Below the pieces are notes generated by a model. The model was not told the DNA's origin. It did no database searches and worked only from the letters and a program-made list of their open reading frames with translations. Shown one piece after another: positions 58,100 to 64,000 of a stretch of 64,000 nt of DNA. Each line of letters opens with the position of its first letter. Positions within the stretch are counted from its first letter, which is position 1. Origin of the DNA: Pinus tabuliformis (taxonomy: Eukaryota; Streptophyta; Pinopsida; Pinales; Pinaceae); assembly GCA_031772625.1 (NCBI GenBank), contig CM062816.1, forward strand, positions 826,318,556 to 826,382,555. Direction: 5' to 3'. Both the position numbers and the translations under genes were made by a program.

Positions 58100-58846
58100 A
58101 ATGTCTCAGTTCGTGACAATGAAAGCACTTGAATTTCAACATGTCTTTCTTCTTGCCTCCATGACAAGAATCTGATTTGGAATGGGATGCCTTCCCCTTC
58201 CCTTTCTTTGCCTTACCCGCTAAGGCACAATTTTCCTCATCATCAGTCTTTGATGAGGATCTGTCTCTAGTGTTCCTCTGAATCTCTTCCTATACCAAAT
58301 CCAACCATAATCATTCCCAATCTAGCAGCTTCTCCCTCCCATTGACAGAGTCTTGATAATTGTACCAACTCTTGGGGAGTCCTAGAAGAGCTAGGATCAC
58401 CATATCGTCCTCGGCAACAATAATCCCAACACTTCCAAGCTCATCACGGCAGTGAGTGAACTTGGACAAGTATTTCAGAATTAAATCGCCCTTCTCAATC
58501 TTGATCTTTTTGAATTTTTCCTTCAGTGCTAACTTCATATGGTCACTGTTATTCTAAAATAGGTTTGTCAATGCCTTCCACATTGAGTATGGAGTTTCCT
58601 TGCCATGGAGACTCAAGATAATTTGGTCTCGAACTCCCTCAATAATAATCTGACTCGCCTTGTCCACACACTTTCTCCATTCAACCATATCTTGAGCATC
58701 CGATGCTGGAGGCTTAAGAATGTCTTGATCAATGAATTCCTTAAGGCCATTGTCTTCTAGTACTGCTTCCATCCCCTTTCATGCTATGTAATTTGAGTTG
58801 CCTTCCAAGGCATACTCAAGTCGCAACCCATAGAAATACATATTGT
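58100..58846 (-). pseudogene. Element G gag
   Basis: The start lies near 58846 (YALEGNSNYIA, then a stop where Trp is expected). VLEDNGLKEFIDQDILKPPA, GKETPYSMWKALTNLF and LKEKFKKIKIEKGDLILKYL follow. The zinc knuckle CFHCHELRHFATNC is intact (C-X2-C-X4-H-X4-C), then a Lys-rich tail leads to the protease. UBN2-type copia capsid and RNA-binding protein. A frame change separates the knuckle from the capsid. Confidence 0.85.
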
Positions 58847-58924
58847 TGATCTGAAGTATGAACTGCAAATTCGATTTTCACCTGCACAACAAACTTGAAA
58901 TCTCCTCTTCTATATTGTCTTCAA

Positions 58925-58935
58925 CTCCGATACCA
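58925..58935 (-). other. Element G primer-binding site
   Basis: Minus strand TGGTATCGGAG directly after the LTR end CTACA. It is one base different from the usual TGGTATCAGAG. Confidence 0.85.
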
Positions 58936-59765
58936 TGTAGATTTTTGTTATAGATTCAACAACTCATGTGATGCACTAGAACATAAGACAAGAATCTACT
59001 CTACTCTTTACAAAACCAATAATGATCGATGAAAATAATAATCAAAAAGAGGAAGAATAGCAATTGCACATAACTCAATATTTTTCTAGGGAAAGCAACT
59101 CCTCAAAACCCCGACTATCTATATTGCATTAACCAAAAGATCTGAGAAGAAAATAAAATGCTTGTTCTCACTAGAACAATTCTTGCACAAGTATGATCTA
59201 ACTCTCTATCTCACAGGCCTACTCTAGCCTGAGAGAATCAACCCATATTTAATTGGGAAATCCTTCCTCCGTAACTGCGCAATCCAAACTTAGGTCCTCA
59301 ACTTATTGCATGCACCATCTGTACAACTTGAAAAAATTATACAACTGATAGTACATTGTCCTTGCACTCTAATCTCAACTGGGTCTTCCTCTGAACTGAC
59401 ATGCATGAGTTATTTGTGAGTGAATCTTCAGTTACCTGGTGTGGTACTGGTTGATGCACTAGTGCACTAATCCAATACTAGAACTCTACTAGTTCCTCCA
59501 ATAGTTAGAACTAGTTTAACTAACTATAACTCAATTAGACCAAGTTATCTAATTACAACTCCAAAGAACTTAACCTGGGCCCCTAAAATTTAGGTATGAC
59601 TCTACATGACTCTAGATAGACTTCCAACTCGAATTTCCTAAGCTAACTAAGTCAACTTAACTTAGTTAACTATTACAAGTTGCTATGAGAAAAGAATTAC
59701 AATTTTAATTCACAATTTAATTCAAGGACAAATTAAATTGGAATTTCTTGTTGCTATTTTTAACA
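58936..59765 (-). repeat. Element G 5' LTR (830 bp)
   Basis: TGTAGATTTTTGTTATAGAT to GCTATTTTTAACA, collinear with 54003-54888. Clusters of AACTAGTT and TTAACTTAACTTAGTT-type repeats sit in U3. Confidence 0.92.
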
Positions 59766-60584
59766 TTATTTTCCAAATGTAAGTTTCTCTTATCATTAGA
59801 AGAACTATGTTTTTACTAGAACACAAATGCATGTTTTTCAATGATGAATATTTGGTAAAATTAAATCTTCATAATAATGTTATAATTTAGAAAATTCACA
59901 ATTCGTCAATTTATTAATAAATGTGCTTGACTTCAACCCAAATTTTAGTCCATGGACAAAAGAAAAGTTTGATATGTTCACACCACATAGGCAATTTAGG
60001 AAGTATAGACTAATTTTTTCTTACATTTTAAAATTAATTTTCTCCTGAAAAAGCTATAAATATTATTAAAAGGAGATTATAAATTCCTATAGGGTGTATA
60101 TTAGTTAGTGATAGACTATATTGTTAAGACACTCCTTGCAATGTCATTGATTTAAACACCTGAGTAGCCTTATGTGCCACGCGAGGAGCCGTGTTGGTAT
60201 GCCTGGAGGTTATAATGTTAGTGGTTGGAATCACTCCCATCTCATGCGAGCATGAACCTAACCTAGTTTTTGATTTCGCTAGTACACACACACACACAAA
60301 GACCCGCAAGTCCTCTTAAGATTATTATTATTATTATTATTGGTTCACTTATTTGTAAACCAATAGGGCTAACTTGTGGATTGAGAAACTACAACCTAAG
60401 GGCATCTAAGGCATCAAAATCACCTAGGGATCACACCTGAGTTCTGCCACACTGATTTGTACTCATGTCTAGATGTGTGCCCATAAGGTTTTGGAATGAT
60501 GACCTTTTCACTATGCAGTACTTTAACAGAACACCCTATCGTTATTTACTCCACATTCCATATACTAAAATCCCCTTAAGATTA
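59766..60584. other. Stretch without a recognised gene; two microsatellites
   Basis: A (CA)n run at about 60283-60298 and an (ATT)n run at about 60322-60341. No coding motifs. Confidence 0.6.
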
Positions 60585-61050
60585 TTTTTTGCAAAACTAA
60601 TATTAAAACTCACATATATACTTAAAATCACCTTAAATTATAACATTTATATATACTTTATAGCTTCATTTTCAACGGGCGGAAACCAAAGATGGATCTA
60701 ACAAGCACCAAGATGGATCAAATCTATTGAGGTTACGATTTGCTTATGTGCAGATTTATCAAAAAAAAAAATTGGAGGTTTGCAACCATGTAACTTGGTT
60801 CAAATCCTTGAACCTGACCAATTTAATATATATTTTAAACATATTTATTTTTAATGTATTATTTAAGGAAGATAAATATTTTATAAAAAGAGTTTCAATG
60901 ACAGCTGAAATAGCTTAGTTGGTTAGAGAATGTGGCTATTCAACCTAGTTTAGTTGGTTAGAGCATGTGGCTATTAACCACAAGGTTGGAGGTTCCAACC
61001 CCCTTCTAGTGCGTCCCATTTCTCAATTATCAATCACATTCCAGAAAATT
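60585..61050 (+). repeat. tRNA-Asn-bearing repeat, copy 2
   Basis: Uninterrupted relative of 29701-32250. At the place where copy 1 holds the 1.9-kb retroposon, this one reads ACCTTAAATTATAACATTTA without an insert. The tRNA-like segment lies at 60904-61011. Confidence 0.8.
60904..61011 (+). pseudogene. tRNA-Asn-like sequence with internal duplication, copy 2
   Basis: GCTGAAATAGCTTAGTTGGT opens a tRNA-Asn-like 5' half that breaks off at TGTGGCTATT. A second start, TAGTTTAGTTGGTTAGAGCA, continues through CTATTAA to GGTTCCAACCCCCTTCTAGT. The anticodon position is ATT. The partial doubling rules out a working tRNA. Confidence 0.8.
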
Positions 61051-61053
61051 AAT

Positions 61054-61239
61054 ATTGGAAATTAATAAAACTATTATAGATAATTGCATTTTAAATATAA
61101 TGGATAATTTCATTATTTAATAAAAATGGGAGTGAGCTATCGACATATTGGAAATTAATAAAACTATTATAGATAATTGCATTATTAATATAATGGATAA
61201 TTTCATTATTTAATAAAAATGGGAGTGAGCTATAGACAT
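61054..61239. repeat. 93-bp tandem duplication
   Basis: ATTGGAAATTAATAAAACTA begins units at 61054 and 61147. They are nearly identical and end in ATGGGAGTGAGCTATMGACAT, so the duplication is recent. Confidence 0.92.
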
Positions 61240-62169
61240 TAACATATTTTTCTTCTCAAAAACTATTTTTGAAAATTTTCTTTTGAAAAACTAATTTGAA
61301 AAAATTATTTTCCTTCATTCCCTAGAATGTGAAAGTGTATTCAACCTAAATCTTCCTCCTAATTTTGTAAGTGCTTGAATTACTCTTTCCTTTAACATAA
61401 CTAATTTCCTTCATTTCCTAGAATATCAGAGTGCTTCCAACTTGGATTTTCCTCCAATTTTGTAAGTGCTTGAATTACTCTTTCCTTTAACATAAGTGCA
61501 AGCGTAAGGTGTGCTGGTAAATTATCTTCTTCCCTCTCTTCATTATTTCATCATTTCATTTTGTAACCACTTCTCATTTTGCCATGTTTATGGACTCCAT
61601 TCTCGTCAATGTATATATAAATTGTGCACCAACATCTACAATTTTTACTGTTCTTAATTTTACGTCTTCTTTTAAAAAGAATTCCTCTACCCTTATCTAA
61701 CATTTTCTATTATAGCTCCCTTCAAAAATTCTCTTCGACAACAATCAACAAACACAATATAACAACAACAAAAAACACAATCTCATACCACTTGTCGATG
61801 CAAATAGAGATTTTAAGAATCAAAATTAAAAAAAAAAAAAAATACACCGACACGTTTAAAAATATTACAACAATCTGCAAACAACAAACCTTTCTTTCAA
61901 TATATAGTATGAATATCCAGAAACAATGAAAAACTAATTATTAAGAAAATGACTGATTTTTATTCCCTTCCTCTGATCTCTTCATTGCTGGATCATTCTC
62001 CATTCTCCACACTGTTTTGAATCCCACTCTTATATCCAAGGCAAGGCTTCTCATGTAGAAAAGAACTTGCCCGAAATCCAGAGGTCTAAGTATAAATCGC
62101 TTTAGTCTGCATATCCAGGAAGGTATTAGGAAGGTATCTGCAGTGTGTAGCTAAGTATTTTAGCCTTTT
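61240..62169. other. Stretch without a recognised gene
   Basis: AT-rich. A short repeat of CTTGAATTACTCTTTCCTTT (61373 and 61469) is the only structure seen. Confidence 0.5.
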
Positions 62170-63050
62170 GGAAATTGAATTGCCTTATCAAGATTATTGA
62201 TTATTTTATTCGCTTGGCTAGTTTTCTACAACAAAGAATCTTACGTGGGATAATTTGCAAAAAAGAAATTGGTACAAGCCAGCGATCTGTCCTATCTGCA
62301 AATCGAATGAAGAAAACAATTTTCACATTTTCCTTGTCTGCTCTTATTCTATGAAGATATGGAAGTGTCTTGCTGATCATTTTGGTTTCAATAAGATTTC
62401 TTTCCCATCTATAAAAGATGCTTTTCAATGGTGAAGTAAGATGAAAACAGACTGGAGACCAATTCCGCTGATTTCCATTTGGGCTATTTGGAAATGGAGG
62501 AATAGAGCACTATTCCAAAACAGCAAGGAAAGCTATTCCAATGTACTTGATTCTATCTTATCACATCTTTCGGTCTACAGGTCCCCAAATATTCTTCATA
62601 GTTATAAGAGGCATTTTGGGAATAAGATTGGAACCCACAGATGTTCCGCGTGCTTACTTTGATGGGGCGGCAATGAATGGATTCTGTGCTTGTGGGGTTC
62701 TTATTATTCCATGCGAGGACTAGCATATTGACATCTCTTGGCATGGTGGGAAAGGGACGAACAATAAAGCAGAGGCTATGGCTTTGGCAGGACTCTTGAG
62801 CCTTAGTGACTTTTTAAACATCCAGGGTCTGCATATTTATGGAGACTCCAAGCTGGTAATTGATCATGTAAAATCTGTCTACTTCATCAAAAATATCAAT
62901 CTTTTGGGGTGGTTGGACAGAATAGCCTCTATCTGGAAATCAGGTAAAGACTATTCAATTCAACATATCTAAAGAACTTTTAACAAAGAGGCAGATGCTC
63001 TCTCTAAAGAAAGCCTTTTTTCACCAAATGAATTATGGAAGGTGTCCCTA
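62170..63050 (+). pseudogene. LINE 3' fragment: zf-RVT and RNase H
   Basis: TWDNLQKRNWYKPAICPICK, then NEENNFHIFLVCSYSMKIWK, is a good zf-RVT motif (PF13966) with the CPIC and H...C ligands present. ISIWAIWKWRNRALFQNSKE is the connector. The RNase H shows AYFDGAAMNGFCACGVLI (Asp), TNNKAEAMALAG (Glu), IYGDSKLVIDHV (Asp) and NKEADALSKESL (Asp); all four are kept. Two stops and one frame change occur. The RT part is missing, so this is the 5'-truncated end of a plant L1 element, less decayed than the LINE at 33990-41655. Confidence 0.85.
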
Positions 63051-63480
63051 ACAGTGAGAGATATTCAGCACAATATCCAGGACTTCTATCTGCCAAGTGC
63101 ATAGCATTTCATTTTATCTTTCTCTCCACATCTCTGGTATGTAGCATGAACCCTTCTAATTTTCCTCTCTTTTTTTTCGTCGGTTATTCTCATCACAGTT
63201 GTATTATGCAGAAGGCCTCTATATATTTCTGTATAATCGAGAGATGGATTCTGTTTTTTTCTTGGTGATTTGTTAGCGGATATCTATCAATCTGTTGGCT
63301 TACATGCCAAAATCTGGGTATATTTTCTGTGATATTTATCATGATATCTCTCATCATGGGCCTTCAGGTCATTACTGGTTTCACTACCTGATAAATATAT
63401 CTGGCAGATGTTGTATTATCAAAAACTATTATGAATATAATATAGTTTTTTTTTCTAAAGAATTTAGGTTTGAATGACTA
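63051..63480. other. Stretch without a recognised gene
   Basis: It may include the 3' untranslated part of the LINE fragment; no A tail is obvious. Confidence 0.4.
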
Positions 63481-63900
63481 ATTGAGTAATTAATGTTAGA
63501 AATATTAAAAATTTATTACACAACTTCTCCAAAAATGTATAACAAGAATAACTGTGAAAATCTCAAATTCCTTTCATTAAATCCCTTCCCATCCTGGCCA
63601 GCATACTCAACTGTGGTAGAATTAGCAAATAGTTACTCGCATTTTTCCTATTAAGCTTATAGATGAACACTACTCTGCAAATTAAAATGCCCACACTTCA
63701 TTTTCTCGCTTCTTTGTCCGGTGATGAATACTAAAGAGATTTAAACAAGCAGGAACAAAGTTGAAAGTTCTGATTTTTTCATGATGAAATACAGGTTTAT
63801 TGCGGATTCTCCTGGATCAGCATATCGCTTGTCCTCGTCCTCGTGGTTTTCAGCCAGGTGACTTGCATTCAAATATTGACCACTGAGCTGAATTTAGTGT
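63481..63900. repeat. Uninterrupted relative of element F's target repeat
   Basis: 63590-63876 aligns with 41760-42137, and 63877-63895 (ATTGACCACTGAGCTGAA) with the sequence right of F at 51529. The minus strand of 63730-63890 has an open stretch of about 50 codons (SGQYLNASHLAENHEDEDKR), which could be gene debris. Confidence 0.7.
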
Positions 63901-63969
63901 TTTTTTTTCGATATTTTTAGTCATATTAAATCAAAATAAAATAAATCAATTTAAAAGGTAATAACGGCT

Positions 63970-64000
63970 GCTGGAATAGCTCAGTTGGTTAGAGCGTGTG
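63970..64000 (+). tRNA. tRNA-Asn (GTT expected), first 31 bases only
   Basis: GCTGGAATAGCTCAGTTGGT followed by TAGAGCGTGTG agrees base for base with the 5' end of plant tRNA-Asn as I know it: acceptor strand, D arm and start of the anticodon stem. The window ends before the anticodon. Unlike the two relics at 32139 and 60904 it has no substitution in this part, so it may be functional. The AT-rich left flank also resembles the tRNA-bearing repeat, so a young repeat copy is possible. Confidence 0.6.

Larger units (their letters stand above)
54003..59765 (-). mobile_element. Element G: full-length, heavily mutated Ty1/copia
   Basis: On the minus strand: 5' LTR 58936-59765, PBS 58925-58935, gag, protease, integrase, RT, RNase H, PPT near 54889, 3' LTR 54003-54888. 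Flanks TTGTT (53998-54002) and TTATT (59766-59770) form a target-site duplication with one change. It has many stops and at least four frame changes. It is a different family from C. Confidence 0.92.

Noticed and set aside
60118..60300. Possible tRNA-derived SINE near GGTTGGAATCACTCCC
   Set aside because: No convincing A box at the right distance and no second copy.

Overview
This looks like nuclear DNA of a land plant with a large, repeat-filled genome. A gymnosperm such as a conifer is my guess, from the mix of element families and lengths, but nothing in the sequence proves the species. I found no convincing intact host protein gene. Nearly everything recognisable is a transposable element or a relic of one. 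The only likely host RNA gene is the start of a tRNA-Asn gene cut off by the right edge.

Layout, left to right. Element A (1 to about 3050, minus) is the gag, leader, primer-binding site (PBS) and part of the LTR of a Ty3/gypsy-type element. Element B (3382 to about 4750, minus) is a broken Ty1/copia gag with its LTR, which holds four exact-period 41-bp repeats. Element C (6492-11797, minus) is a nearly full-length Ty1/copia element with both LTRs, PBS, polypurine tract (PPT) and a pol broken by a few stops. Element D (11798-16925, minus) is a large LTR element whose internal region has no recognisable protein; its 3' LTR is cut off at the edge of C. From 17078 to 22736 lie two diverged LTR-like blocks, full of a palindromic AATTGYGCAATT motif, around a decayed unknown ORF. 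Element E (about 23530-29000, plus) is a decayed Ty3/gypsy of the Athila/Tat type.

From 29700 to 32250 an AT-rich repeat carrying a tRNA-Asn-like sequence is split by a 1.9-kb retroposon with a 17-bp target-site duplication (TSD). A LINE occupies about 33990-41655 (minus: ORF1, endonuclease, reverse transcriptase, zf-RVT, RNase H). It is interrupted by a 613-bp insert containing a 5S-rRNA-like segment, flanked by a 12-bp TSD, and by a second block near 35.0-36.0 kb. Element F (42138-51523, plus) is a complete-length Ty3/gypsy with 1.55-kb LTRs and a near-perfect TSD. An uninterrupted relative of its target site lies at 63.86 kb. A tRNA-Arg-like SINE follows, then element G (54003-59765, minus), a full-length but heavily mutated Ty1/copia. 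The right end holds a second copy of the tRNA-Asn-bearing repeat, a LINE 3' fragment (62170-63050) and the partial tRNA-Asn.

The point most worth following is that both Athila/Tat-type elements, E and F, carry an extra RNase H domain between protease and reverse transcriptase, followed by a shared linker. In the Tat elements I know of, the second RNase H lies after the reverse transcriptase. The 5S-like retroposon and the leucine-rich-repeat-like reading frame kept in both LTRs of F are the next most interesting. All elements look dead; several catalytic Asp or Glu codons have changed to Asn or Lys by G-to-A changes.
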